The notes beneath the pieces were generated by a model. That model was given only the letters and a program-made list of their open reading frames with translations, had not been told where the DNA came from and made no database searches. This document shows, one piece after another, positions 36,127 to 47,733 of a DNA stretch of 64,000 bases. A program made the position numbers and the translations under genes. Position 1 is the first letter of the stretch. Each line of letters opens with the position of its first letter. The DNA is from Leuctra nigra. Its lineage: Eukaryota; Arthropoda; Insecta; Plecoptera; Leuctridae. The stretch spans positions 1,268,316-1,332,315 of the forward strand of contig OW203768.1 in NCBI GenBank assembly GCA_934045905.1, in the 5' to 3' direction.

Positions 36127-36876
36127 TGTGACCAAGCATTTGGGTCCGCTTGCATTATCGTTCAACCTGCACGTGAAATTGAATTCACTTCGTTCACGAA
36201 GTCCAAGCTTGACTAGAAGTGCCTATACTTACGTGCATGCCAAGTAACGTTTATTGGTAAATAATTGTTAGATCCTACGCGTTCTTGCCCTGAGTGTTAC
36301 TGAGATAAACTGTTCTTAAAAAATAGCCCTTACAAATTATGGGTTTAGAAAGACACCGGAATACATTCAACTGAACTTTCATGCATTTTAGAAAATATTA
36401 GTGACAAGTTTATTATGAAATCAGAAACATAAATGTCCATTAATTATTGCTTTCGAATGTTGAGAAGCTTTTGGGAATAACAATCAAGAAAGTCTTGGAG
36501 CAAAAAGCGTTTACGTCCACAGAAACAACCTGCATATATGATGATCTGTATAAATATTGCTTTATAATGTGAAAAAGTCTCCAGGTTAAGATGAAAATAG
36601 ATTTTTTTAAATCTGTAGTCATGGTCAAGTATTTAATTTTGGAGAAAAGTCAATTTTGATCAAACATGTATCTCCGGTTGCATCATTTGGACTTAGCCAC
36701 TTTTGCCTCCCCGATCATGATATATTAAAATTTTGAATCAATCTCTCATAATTTCGAGAAACATGACTGAAACCTTCCGATTAGTAATCCCCTTCTCAAT
36801 CATTTCATTGAACATCTTTCATCGTGGACAAATGATTGGCCAGTGTGTCGCGAATCCGTCCATCTGTCCATGCCGC

Positions 36877-36954
36877 CATGTAGGGCAAGGAGTGGAGTGG
36901 ACAAGTGCCGGTGACCATGTAGGGCAAGGAGTGGAGTGGACAAGTGCCGGTGAC
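36877..36954. repeat. 39-bp direct duplication
   Basis: CATGTAGGGCAAGGAGTGGA plus a further 19 bases occurs twice head-to-tail (36877-36915, 36916-36954), in a CpG-richer stretch (36840-37080). A third partial start (CATGTAGGGTGG) follows. Confidence 0.85.
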
Positions 36955-37083
36955 CATGTAGGGTGGTCGCGTAGCGCGGTAGCGGCCGAGGTCAGCGCCG
37001 TGTCGTGGCTTGACCTCTCTGCCGCGTGACCCCGCGTGCGCAGGAGTGCCGCGACGTCGAGACATTCGGCGCAGTTCGTCTTC

Positions 37084-37310
37084 GCGGGAATCACATTCGG
37101 ATGGAACTGAGATAAACGAAGTTTTATGTTGAAACTTGAATATCTTCCATACAAATCGACATTTCAAGTCCGATTTTCTAGACTTTATGGCAATATTTTC
37201 TAAAAATCGAGGGTATATTCTGAAAGCTTATAAAATTCACTGCAAGATTATACATTAAACTTGATTTTTTCAAAAAATGGAGTTAGTGTTCTTGCCCTAT
37301 ACCCTGCAGG
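37084..37310 (-). mobile_element. MITE of the TACAGGGAAAGAACG family (minus)
   Basis: An inverted copy of the 40927-41159 body (AGAAAATATTG, GAGGGTATATTCTGAAAGC); the right terminus is GTTCTTGCCCTATACCC. Confidence 0.55.
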
Positions 37311-37314
37311 AACA

Positions 37315-37464
37315 GCAGGAACGACCATCCGTGGAAGATCAAGGAGAGAAGGTCGCGTACTGAGGGTGGTAGGCATTCGTTCGTGAACCGAACCATTAGA
37401 GAATGGAACTCGATGGATCTCCGGGAATTTCCAGCCGACTTGGCCGAGTTGAAAAGTTTAGTTT
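37315..37464 (+). pseudogene. LINE ORF2 C-terminal fragment
   Basis: An open frame ending at TAG 37464 reads GRHSFVNRTIREWNSMDLRE and then FPADLAELKSLV. The pattern R-SF-NRTI-EWN-L-FP is typical of the extreme C-terminus of LINE polyproteins. It is 5' truncated and followed by an AT-rich 3' region (37465-37875) with GTATTAAGA-like repeats at 37495-37545. Confidence 0.65.
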
Positions 37465-37882
37465 AGATGCTAGAATTATTGATTGTTAAAATTAGTGTTA
37501 AGAGTATTAAGTATTAAGAGTATTTAGAGTATTAAGAGTATTAGGTCGGCGAATTAACAGTTAAAAACGATCTAGCATTAATATTAATATTTAGTTATAG
37601 TTATATTTATATTTATATAAACATTTATTTTTATTAATTTAAACTGTATAAATTACTTTAACCTATAAGATTGTCTTTATTTGTATTTTAATTTGACTTA
37701 GATTCTAGAAATGATTTAGTAAGTCTTAGGTAATATCGTTATTGTTTTCATTGTAATAGGATAATTTCTTAATATTATCTTTTCAATTTATAATCATAGC
37801 TTTTAGTTTAACCAAACATTTTCTTGTTCTTTAGTATTCTGTGTTTTTTTAGCAATTTGTATATGCTGTACAAACAGATAAT

Positions 37883-38799
37883 TGAGCGAGCGTAGCGAGC
37901 GTCACCACGGTACTCTTATGGCACTTTCTCTGTGTGTTTGTTTGTTTGTTTTTTTGTATTTTTTTTGTGGTCACACTCCAGGCCAAACCGCTCAAGCAAT
38001 CAATCTGAAATTTTGTACACATACTAACGTACTCTATGCGGTCCCTGGGATCGTTTTTGAACGAGATCCCGTGATTGGTTCAAATTTAAAAAAAATTATC
38101 TTTCGATTGGGTTGTTTTATCAATTTGAAATTTTGACAAGTCATTACCACTAACATTTTACCCAATCATACAAAGTTTCAGCCAAATCCTCCCATTGGTT
38201 AAAATTTAAAAAAATCTTTCATATGATTTTTGAAATTTAAACTAGAACCGTACGACCGATCAACTTAAAACTTTGCATGGTCATTGGGACCAACATTATC
38301 TGTATTTTTGACAATTTTCAGACTTATCTGTGTTTAAATCCAAAAGTTATTGACATTTTACTGACATTTTGCGTGTTATCTGTCAAATTTCTCGAAAATG
38401 TTGATCACGGCTTCTTTGACTCTTTATAGTTCCAAGGTAGTTAGAGCAGAAACTTTCAAACGTATGAAACTGATATGAACAGATCGTCTAATATTGTGTA
38501 AGCACATACACTTTTATCATATGAGTGGTCCCAGGTATATTTTTTTAAATATATCCTATGATTTTTGAATTTTAACAAGGAACATTTTAATCATAAAGGT
38601 TCAATCGATCAACTTAAAACTTTGCATGGCTATTGGGACTAATACTTTAGGAATATTTTGAGATTTTTATACCTACAAGTCTGACGAATTTCGAGAATTA
38701 TTGGCTTTTAATGATATTTTCGATCGACATATTTTCGGTTCGAGGTGTTGCGCGTGTCCGTGCTCGCTCATCAACGCGTTATACAGAGCGTTTTCCTAG
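37883..38799 (+). mobile_element. Helitron-like non-autonomous element, copy 1
   Basis: Begins TTGAGCGAGCGTAGCGAGCG and TCACCACGGTACTC, followed by a T-rich microsatellite. It ends with a small hairpin AACGC (38773-38777)/GCGTT (38788-38792), then CTAG followed by T. A 3' hairpin followed by CTRR and insertion next to T are Helitron features. There is no Rep/helicase, and the 5' TC end is not certain. Confidence 0.45.
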
Positions 38800-38954
38800 T
38801 ATTAAAAACAAAGGTAGCCAAAGTGCCGAGCTTTGAGGGACACCGAATACTTCAAGAGTCCGACTTAGAATCGACGTATCTCCGTCGAGGTGCGCGCGCA
38901 CCTACATCTCTCAGGATATTGGACATCCCTGCGCTGCGGGTACACTTGAATAAT

Positions 38955-39944
38955 TGAGCGAGCGTAGCGAGCGTCACCACGGTACTCTTATGGCACTTTC
39001 TCTGTGTGTTTGTTTTTTTTTTTTTTTTTGTGGTCACAGCCACAATCGATCTGAAATTTTGTACACATACTAACGTACTCTATGCGGTCCCTGGGATCGT
39101 TTTTGAATGGGCTCCCGTGATTGGTTCAAATTTAAAAAAAAATATCTTTCGATTGGTTGCTTCGATCAATTTGAAATTAAGCAAAAAGATTGCAACCAAC
39201 ATTGTACCCAATCATAAAAAATTTCAGCCAAATCCTCCTAATGGTTCAAATTTAAAACTATTTTTCCTGTGATTTTTTACATTTAAACTAGAACAGATTG
39301 ACCGATCAACTTAAAACTTCGCGTGGTCATTGGTACCAACATTTTAGGTATTTTTGCCAATTTTCAGTCTAATCTGTCGTTATTTTCAAAAGTTTTGTCA
39401 TTTTAAGGTCATTTTATTCCATAATCTTGAAAAAATGTATACTAAATTGTCATCCCTGCCTTCTCTAAGCTTCTGCTCCAAGGCAAGGCCTGTAGAGCAG
39501 CCAAGCTATCCACAATGTACAGTAAAATGAAAGCATTTTTGGGCTAGCGCATAAAATCGGATGCAGTACGAAGGCCAAATCCTCTAATTGGTTTAAGTTT
39601 AAATAATGTCTTCTGATTGGTCAACAATAAAAATGTTCACATTAAGTTCAAATTTTGCATGGGGATCAAGACCAACTTAATATTAAATTTTACATATTGT
39701 TAGCCGAATCAGTCAAGTATTAATTGTAATTTTACGAGTTTAGCATAGGATGTCACAAGAGATTTCTGGAGAAGGTATGTAGGTAAGACTTCACGACACA
39801 ATGGATCTATTATTCATCCAGAGTATTATGGAGATTGAAAAATTGCAGAGAAAATCGTCTTGTGCCGTGTCGTGTATCGTTACTATGGGGATGTTGCATG
39901 TTCTGTGCTCGCTCATCAACGCGTTACACTGAGCGTTTTCCTAG
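38955..39944 (+). mobile_element. Helitron-like non-autonomous element, copy 2
   Basis: Same 5' block as 37883, same direction. The interior is homologous (CTGAAATTTTGTACACATAC, GGTCCCTGGGATCG) with a longer T run and length differences. The 3' hairpin AACGC (39918-39922)/GCGTT (39933-39937) and CTAG|T (39941-39945) are conserved. A unique 150-bp segment separates the two copies. Confidence 0.45.
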
Positions 39945-40134
39945 TAAATATAATATATGACCTCTACCACCTGTTCAATGTAACAAATTGTAGAATAATA
40001 AACATACATACAACTTCAATTCAATTCGCATGAGTTATTGAACTATTAATTCAGCGAGAAAATAGGTAGTACCTACCTTATTATAAAAATTTAACCGCTC
40101 TTGGCTTACGAAAACGTAAAAATAAATGCTTGAA

Positions 40135-40305
40135 ACCCGTGGTTCCGGGTTCGATTCCCGGGACTGATCTACGTGACTAAATGTGTCGGTGATTCCCTAA
40201 ATGGTGGGAAGGTTCCCTAATAATAGGCCACGACCTCCTCCTCCCCACCGTGCATCCTTACCTATTCTTCATCATCTCCCAATCATCATAACCATACATT
40301 TTGTT
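40135..40305 (+). mobile_element. SINE copy 6
   Basis: B box GGGTTCGATTCCC at 40147-40159; body AAGGTTCCCTAATAATAGGC, then CCCACCGTGCATCC and a TCATC-rich tail. Confidence 0.75.
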
Positions 40306-40920
40306 TTTACTATCATAAATTATAGCTATTGAACTATGTATTCAGCGTAAAAATGTTTTTAAAAATGTCATCGCCCTTGAATTTTGGCAAACATACCGCC
40401 GTCTGCCTGAAACGAGGCTGTCTCAATCTAATTTCTGCATAATAACTAACAAATTACCACTTCATTTCACAACAGTGTTGAATAAATATCGACAACACAT
40501 TTTCACGCCAACCTACCGAGATATTTTAATAATCCAACTAAATTCATGTCTCATATACATATTATAAAAATCTATACTAAAACAAGAATCTATTAAAATT
40601 TAAATTCGATTTGCATGAAATCCGTTGGCGTGCGACTTTGCCGTGGACGGTCGCATAACACCTCCACGGGTCTTGCGACTGCCTAATGAATTCGCCGGGT
40701 AATTGCAGGGTATATGACACAAAATGGGCGCGGCCATCTGGGCAATGAGTGACGTCCCCCCCCCCCCCCCCCCTCCCTGACGGTTCCACGATAACACACC
40801 GCGCGCATAAATTACCTGGTCGGATGGAAAAACAGGGTCCAATGAGCGAAACCAGCCGAGCGGTGCATTCAGGCCGTGTTACACTAGTCAACACACAAAT
40901 TACAAACAACAAACAAATAT
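40306..40920. other. Unannotated DNA with a poly-C run
   Basis: A run of about 18 C lies near 40755-40773. The minus ORF 40577-40912 spans that homopolymer (poly-Gly) and is not credible. Confidence 0.4.
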
Positions 40921-40926
40921 GAAGGG

Positions 40927-41159
40927 TACAGGGAAAGAACGATATGAGTCCATTTTAAAAAAAGTTTAATGTGTAATCTTGTAGTGACTATTATGAGCTT
41001 TCAGAATATACCCTCGGTTTCTAGAAAAATTTGCCACAAAGTCTTGAAAAACGCAATTGAAATATCGATTTGTATGGAAGATATAGATACAAGTTTCAAC
41101 ATAAAACCTCGTTTATCTCAGTTTCATCCGAATGTGACTCATAGCGTTCTTTCCCTGTA
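40927..41159 (+). mobile_element. 233-bp MITE, reference copy of the TACAGGGAAAGAACG family
   Basis: Termini TACAGGGAAAGAACGATAT (40927-40945) and CATAGCGTTCTTTCCCTGTA (41140-41159) are inverted repeats. Three more copies lie at 9107-9967 (with a nested insertion), 24818-25028 and 37084-37310. No open frame. Confidence 0.75.
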
Positions 41160-41895
41160 GCATTCATATGTTCTGTACCGTCAAAGCAGAAGGACTGAAG
41201 TCCATTGTCATGTTTCTTGAGCTGATCTCGAACGAAGTACCTAAACTGTCATAATCAAATCATCATATTTTGTAATGGCGCCACCAGTCAGTCAAGATTA
41301 TAGCTCATCTTTGATTATAGTTTGTCTTTCTAGTCCCGATTGATAAATACAATTTGTAATTGATGAATTGACTTCAACTTTTTTTTACTTGAGTCAATTT
41401 GCAATTGGGCTAGCTTGACTTCATGATTGCAAAAGTGTGCAACGCCAAGTCAATGAAATGGACATCTGACCTTCTGCTTGTGAGGTACATACTTGATTTT
41501 CCAACTTGTGATAGATATCTGTCCGAGTTCCAGGGCTTTCCAGGGCAAGTTTCACAAACTGATGCCTCATTCCGCTGTTTCGATCGGATACCAAAGTGAC
41601 TTTTTAAAGTCTTATATTTCTGTTTGAATTCAGCCCGACTTAATTTCTGACACAATAATTGAAAACCGCGATTTTTTGTATAGGTATTAAATATTGTTTT
41701 AAATATAAATGGCTATGAAAATAAATACTTATAATCTATAAATATAACCATTATTCTTCGCAATTTTTCCTGCGGCCAGCTCAGTGTTTTTTTTCAATTG
41801 GAAATTGATATTTATTTTAGTCATTTGTCAAAAAGTGGTACATTACGTAAATCACGAAATAGAATAGGTAAAAAATTAAATTACCGTATTAAATT
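41160..41895. other. Unannotated DNA
   Basis: No gene or element supported. A short segment at 41425-41465 (AAAAGTGTGCAACGC) resembles 52690-52730. Confidence 0.4.
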
Positions 41896-41899
41896 ACCT

Positions 41900-42015
41900 A
41901 AGGATGGAGGAGGTCGTGGCCTATTAGTAGGAAGTCTTCCCATCATTTGTCTCCCGACTGAGGAAACCACCTCAGTCAGGAAGGACCGCGGGACCCGAAC
42001 CCGGGAAGTCCAAAG
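41900..42015 (-). mobile_element. SINE copy 7 (minus strand)
   Basis: The B box on the minus strand covers 41990-42002 (GGGACCCGAACCC on plus). The body has GGAGGTCGTGGCCTATTAG and CTGAGGAAACCACCTCAGTC. The tail is mostly lost. Confidence 0.7.
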
Positions 42016-43655
42016 CTTGAGTAATAAGAGTTCTTGTAACGAAACCGAACACACGGCTGTCTAATTGATGCGTTTCCAAGACAACGGTCTGAGTCATTAC
42101 AACACAGGAATGTCGTACTTTATCCGTCCCAGCCTCGTTTGCATTTTCAATTACAATAAATCCCCAGCAATGCGCCAGAGGAAAACTGTCTGCCCTAACT
42201 GTCTTGTCCGCTCCCAATGTAGGAACCATTTTCATAACTCGAGTTCCGTTAATGTCAGGACAACGTATTGTAATGCAGGGGAAAGAGAAGTGAAATGGTT
42301 AGTTGTTAATCTACGCCGATGCGATTAGGATGCAGGAGGTCATAAAGTTTGGGCAACGCTTCGGGTTTCTGAAGTCGTTAGAGTTAATGTGTGGGATCCC
42401 GATGTTGCATTCAGTCCGATGTATTCAGGGCATTCAAATTAAAATAATTGTATTCGTTATTTATAAAGTCTATTAAAGAAAAGAAAAGGCGCAACTGTTT
42501 TGACGACATGTGTATAGAATTCTTTGGTGAAGATCGGAAACGGAACTCAAAATTTCGGTGGGTCAGGGCAAACAAAATATTTCTGATATAAAAATTGTAG
42601 GAAACAAATAGCATGAGACTTGGAAAAACATTTGTGTGTACCAGAATTATTGAAATATTGCTACAATGCTTTCGGACTTTCAGCAGAAGGCATTGAGAAT
42701 CTGCAGAGGCCAACGCCTGAGAACACAACGTTTTGAAACCGTTGTAACTTGTTGAAAACATAAACATTTCAAGACGCGAAAGCTCAAGAATAAGGCAGCT
42801 ACAAATGCACTAGCTCCTGATGCCACGGCCGGGGCAAGGAAGGGAGCGGGTGAAAGGAACACCCTTGCCCGAGGCCAGGAAGAGCAAGATGTCGGATAAC
42901 ACCCCGATGCGTGTGTACAATCAGCCAACATGATCAGCTTGTCCTCTGCATTGCATCTGTATCTCACATCTCTCTCATCCTCGCACTGCATCTCTATCTG
43001 CCATCTCTCTTGTCCTCTAACTGCATCTCTCTATCTCACATCTCCCTGCAAGTCCAATGCTACCGCCACTGCTATTCAACATACAAACACGAAGAAAACC
43101 ATCGCGCCTTACTTTATTAAAAATGATTTATAAGGGCACTAAGATTTTTAAACAAATGGAGATTGATTATTAAAAAACGGATGTTGTGAATAATGGTGGG
43201 CCGTAATTGATCTTGAATGGAAATTATTTATTACACGGAACGCAAGAAAATGTAGTTTATGTGTAAATTTATTAAAATAGAGGTGGGCTATGAATTTGAG
43301 CATAGGTTGTGTATAAAATGTGAATACCCTCATTTGGAGTTTAGTAGTTGTACCTATATTCCCCCACAGTCAAGCTTACAAGTTGGCGCACTTTGATGAC
43401 GAATTAATTGATATAAAACACCTCTCGTAATTTAAATCATACATTATTAAGTGAAATTGAGAACGAACAGTTGAATGACACGTGAAAACCAACATTGTAA
43501 GAATTAGAAAGGAACATACTGTAGTAAGTGTGCTGAATTGCTAAGTAATCAAAACACATGGAAACGTCCATCCTTCTTGTAACCTATACGTACACACACA
43601 TGCAAACCCGCTTCTAAGTATTAAATAGCTTACATTCATCAGTCTTCAACCAATG
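42016..43655. other. Unannotated DNA
   Basis: No gene or element recognised. CATCTCTCTA/TCACATCTCTC imperfect repeats at 42950-43045 are CT-rich low complexity. Confidence 0.4.
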
Positions 43656-43956
43656 CCATCTAGTGGAGCGGTCGCTCCACTCAGCCAAGTCTTACCGTAC
43701 ACTCACAGTCACTCAACATACCCACATACATAATGCTTATATAAACTGAGGAGCAGACCAACTACTTTTACTGTAAGCAACAACATAGCATTTTCGGCCA
43801 ACTGGATCTCAACAATTGAAAATCTCTCATTGTTGTGAAATGTCTTAATTTTGAGCTATGGCCCACCTTACAACATATACATCACGCGACAACAACCAGT
43901 CATGCCGTTTACGACCTAGAGGGCAGTAAAAATCGTGAAATTACACCGCTTTCATC

Positions 43957-44003
43957 TGCTTCTTCTTCTTCTTCTTCTTCTTCTTCTTCTTCTTCTTCTT
44001 CTT
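43957..44003 (+). repeat. CTT microsatellite inside the element
   Basis: About 15 CTT/TTC triplets. The homologous position in copy 2 (53047-53061) has GAT triplets instead. Confidence 0.9.
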
Positions 44004-44828
44004 CATATGATTCCCGAAAAAGTTGCTGTCACCGCCACAGCCTAAACGGCTGAACCGATCAACCTGAAATTTTTACCACATATGCACTTTTGGCGTCTGA
44101 TGATACCTTGCCTCTTATAAATTTTTTGTGCCGCCATTTTTAAACCGGAAGTGACGTCATATATAAAAAACGGCTGGACCGATTAGAACGAAATTAGCGC
44201 CATTTCTATTTAGATGGTCATCTATATGAAGTATGATACTAAAAAACATTATTTTCTTATTTTCTAAACCGGAAGTGACGTCATAAATTCACAATATTTA
44301 GCTTATTTCATCAAATTATACTTTAAATACACATATAATTAGCTTACATTGTAACATAGACAATACAAAATAATTATAATTTCAATACAGTGTTCTCGGT
44401 CACCATTCCTGAAACCGGAAGTGACGTCATATATCGAAAACACCTGTACCGATTGCCACTGAACTAGCTCCTGTCTATACATTCTGCAATCTTTTTGAAA
44501 AATCAATTGGGATAAATGAATATACAAATAAACGGTACCGGAAATGGCGGCAGGAACCACTAAATGAAACCGGAAGTGACGTCATATATTGAAAACGGCA
44601 TGACCGATTTGACGGAAATTAGCGCTAAAGAATTCAGAAGGTCATTCATGAAGTATCAACTAGATAGAACTAGATTGTTTTCTTATTACCTATACCGGAA
44701 ATGACGTCATAAATATGCTAAATGACGCCATTAATATGCTAAATGACACTCAATTCCCCAATCTATACTTTTAAATAGATATTTAGAAACATACATTGTG
44801 AATAATTATAAATTCAAGATTGCGGTGT

Positions 44829-45600
44829 ACTCGGCCGCCATTTGCAAAAACCGGAAGTGACGTCATATATCGAAAACGGCTGTATCGATTGTAACCAAAT
44901 TTTGGAATTGTGTAGGACTAATAATTATGAATTCAAGACGACATTATTTTTGGCCGCCATTGTTTAAACCGGAAGTGACGTCATATATCAAAAACGGATG
45001 TACCGATTGCAACTAAATTATGTAATTATGTAGGACTTATATTTTTGAATTAAAGACGACATTATTTTCGACCGCCATTGTTAAAACCGGAAGTGACGTC
45101 ATATATCGAAAACGGCTGTACCGATTGCAACTAAATTATGTAATTATGTAGGACTTATATTTTTGAATTAAAGACGACATTATTTTCGACCGCCATTGTT
45201 AAAACCGAAAGTGACGTCATATGTCGAAAACGGCTGTACCGATTGCAACTAAATTATCTAATTATGTTGGACTTATAATTTATGAATTCAAGACAACATT
45301 ATTTCTGGCCGCCATATTTAAAACAGGAAGTGACGTCATTTATAGAAAACAGATGTACCGATTGCAACTAAATTATGTAATTATATAGCCCTTATATTTA
45401 TGGATTCAAGATGACATTATTTTCGGCCGCTATTTCACAACCGGAAGTGACGTCATATATCGAAAACAACTGCCGAGATTGCAGCTTAATTATGCAATTA
45501 TGTTGCACTTTTATGAATTCAAGGTGGCAGTATTATTGAGCGCCATTTTTTAAACTGGAAGTGAAGTCAGATATCGAAAACGTCTGGACAGATTGTAACG
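44829..45600 (+). repeat. Tandem 118-bp monomers with composite TF-site motif
   Basis: CCGGAAGTGACGTCA or one- to few-base variants start at 44851, 44969, 45087, 45205, 45323, 45441 and 45555, giving a 118-bp period (the last unit is shorter). Each unit also has GCCGCCAT 10-20 bp upstream and GAAAACGGCTGTACCGATTG downstream. Less regular related units precede it at 44144, 44269, 44415, 44570 and 44695. Confidence 0.9.
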
Positions 45601-45756
45601 AAACTTTGACTATTCTTCTTGGATAATCATTTTAAGCTTGTACCAAATGCAACTTTTCTTACTAACCAAATCGGTTGAGGCGTATTTTTTTAAAGAAATT
45701 AGTCCTTGGTAGGACATGTCTTACAAGCTGTATGAATAAACTAACAAAAGAAGTGA

Positions 45757-46840
45757 TATCCCAGAAAAAAACACTCCGTATAAAAAAGGCAGCCAAGTCT
45801 CTTTACTTTAAAAAAATTCAACACCGAAAAGGAGTGATATCAAAAAAGAAGCCAAGTCAATGACATTTCCAAATATTTAATCGTATCTTTGAAATAAAAG
45901 TATAAACACCGAGAAATACTTTACAAAAGGACTTGGCGCATCGTTTTTTTAAAGACATTTTTCTATTCATAAGCATATGCCATTTATATACAACCGTCAT
46001 TTAGAATTTTTAGAATAATAGGGACACATCTTTCAATTACATATTATACATACCTACTGTAAAATATTTTCTATTTGAATATATACGCTATGAAACTTGT
46101 TGCCTATGTTTTCTATAAATACACAATAGTTATCTTCGTAATATTGTTTCGTGGTCAATATAATTAAGTCTCATGCGTTATACCTTCGCATCATGAAATA
46201 CATTTCTATTAATCCGCATTTTATAACAATACATTTCACAAAGTACACAGAGACGGCACATGGAATTTCTTTAAATTTTTTAACTTTATACACTTGACAC
46301 TTCAAAAATATATAATAGTGTTCCATAGATAGTTAGTAATTATTTTACAACGTTTCATGATTTCCCTCAATCAAGATCAAATTATGAAAACATACCCTTC
46401 TAATATCACCATATTAACAGTGCTATAAAAATATAAATGAGCCCACTTCCAATTGTTATTTAATTCTTCCACCCTTACATTACTTATCTATTACAACATG
46501 AAATCTTTCTTCTATCGCCATTGACAAAACTATAAAATAGCCATTACTAAAAGTAGCTTGATTCATATATACTGGCTCTAAAAAAAAGAGGAAAATGTAC
46601 CTAATTGTAAATTTCTTTCCACTTATAGGATAGAATGATGTCTTTAAAAAAACGATGCGCCAAGTCCTTTTGTAAAGTATTTCTCGGTGTTTATACTTTT
46701 ATTTCAAAGATACGATTAAATATTTGGAAATGTCATTGACTTGGCTTCTTTTTTGATATCACTCCTTTTCGGTGTTGAATTTTTTTAAAGTAAAGAGACT
46801 TGGCTGCCTTTTTTACACGGAGTGTTTTTTTCTGGGTATC
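45757..46840. repeat. Large terminal hairpin, arms about 201 bp, loop 680 bp
   Basis: 45757-45957 and 46638-46840 are inverted copies, differing by eye at about one or two bases (for example CCGTATAAA vs CCGTGTAAA). Both contain GCCAAGTC repeats and GGCGCATCG next to the loop. Confidence 0.9.
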
Positions 46841-46844
46841 TATT

Positions 46845-47600
46845 ACAAGAATCATGGACCTCTTTTAATCTCTGTTTAATTTCATAGGTTCCTTGCTCTG
46901 TAATAAAAGTGAGTAATAAAGTAAACTACACGATCTCGGAATGTAGAGGAATGTATCAATGGCCGATAATTGCCAAGAAAGCCCGAGCCTTGTCCATTTC
47001 ATTCACGACAATATTAATTACACCAAATCATTTTAATTGGGATCATTTTGTGTGCTTTACGGTTCGAGGAGATCTGAAGAGCATACACTCGTAACGTAAC
47101 TAAATAATAATGATTTATGTCCATAAATTGCCGAATGCAAATGTCTACACCGCCTCCGAATGTTCTAGACCATGTACTCGAAGAAAATAAAATAATTATA
47201 CGAATATAAACCTCAGGTAAACCTCCAGCTCTGATTCAAAATCCATTTAATATTATTTTAATTAAGACGAATTTCAAACAAACTAGTTAATTAATAATAA
47301 TGAGAGTCAAAAGAGTTAATGTGCAATTGTTATTACGGTCTGGTCGTGATATTTGAAGAAGATAGCGAGGGTAAAAAACCGAATGGAACACGAATTGAAA
47401 TTCGAGTGTAAAAACAAGGAAGTAATAAATCAGCGCGCGGTCATATGCATGTGAAGATGGGCTGCTCTTCAGGTGGTATCTGTTGGTGAAGCAATAATTA
47501 CTACGCTGTCACATGTGCATTATAACCGGGTGCAGTTTATTGCCACACAGAGAGTGGAGGATTGTAGGCTGTTTGCTCTTGGGACATTACTCACATTTTA
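46845..47600. other. Unannotated AT-rich DNA
   Basis: No repeat family recognised and no coding signal. Homeodomain-type TTAATTA strings are frequent. Could be unique noncoding sequence. Confidence 0.35.
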
Positions 47601-47611
47601 TCAATCTGTTG

Positions 47612-47733
47612 TCAACCTCTAGTAGGTGAGCTCTGTTTTCATTGATAATAACAAGGATTGATTGTCAAGAAACCTGACCATCAGCCAATCTGTTTCGTTC
47701 AAATACCGTTGTATGATTTGTTGAGTGAGTGTA
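47612..47733. mobile_element. Fragment related to the 217-bp MITE family
   Basis: Carries CATTGATAATAACAAGG, CCTGACCATCAG and GAGTGTAC as in 12683-12899; the left end is missing. Confidence 0.4.

Larger units (their letters stand above)
43660..46840 (+). mobile_element. Hairpin-ended element with YY1-ETS-CRE arrays, copy 1
   Basis: The left end is CTAGTGGAGCGGTCGCTCCAC, a snap-back hairpin of 8-bp stem. After about 300 bp of sequence shared with 52742-53045 come a CTT microsatellite (43957-44003), a block shared with copy 2 (CCGCCACAGCCTAAACGGCT), about a dozen CCGGAAGTGACGTCA-type motifs (44144-45570), and a large terminal inverted repeat (arms 45757-45957 and 46638-46840). No protein-coding frame spans it. 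The transposition mechanism is unknown; superfamily not assigned. Confidence 0.65.

Noticed and set aside
40577..40912. Minus-strand 111-codon ORF
   Set aside because: Spans an 18-base poly-C run (poly-Gly) with no recognisable domain.
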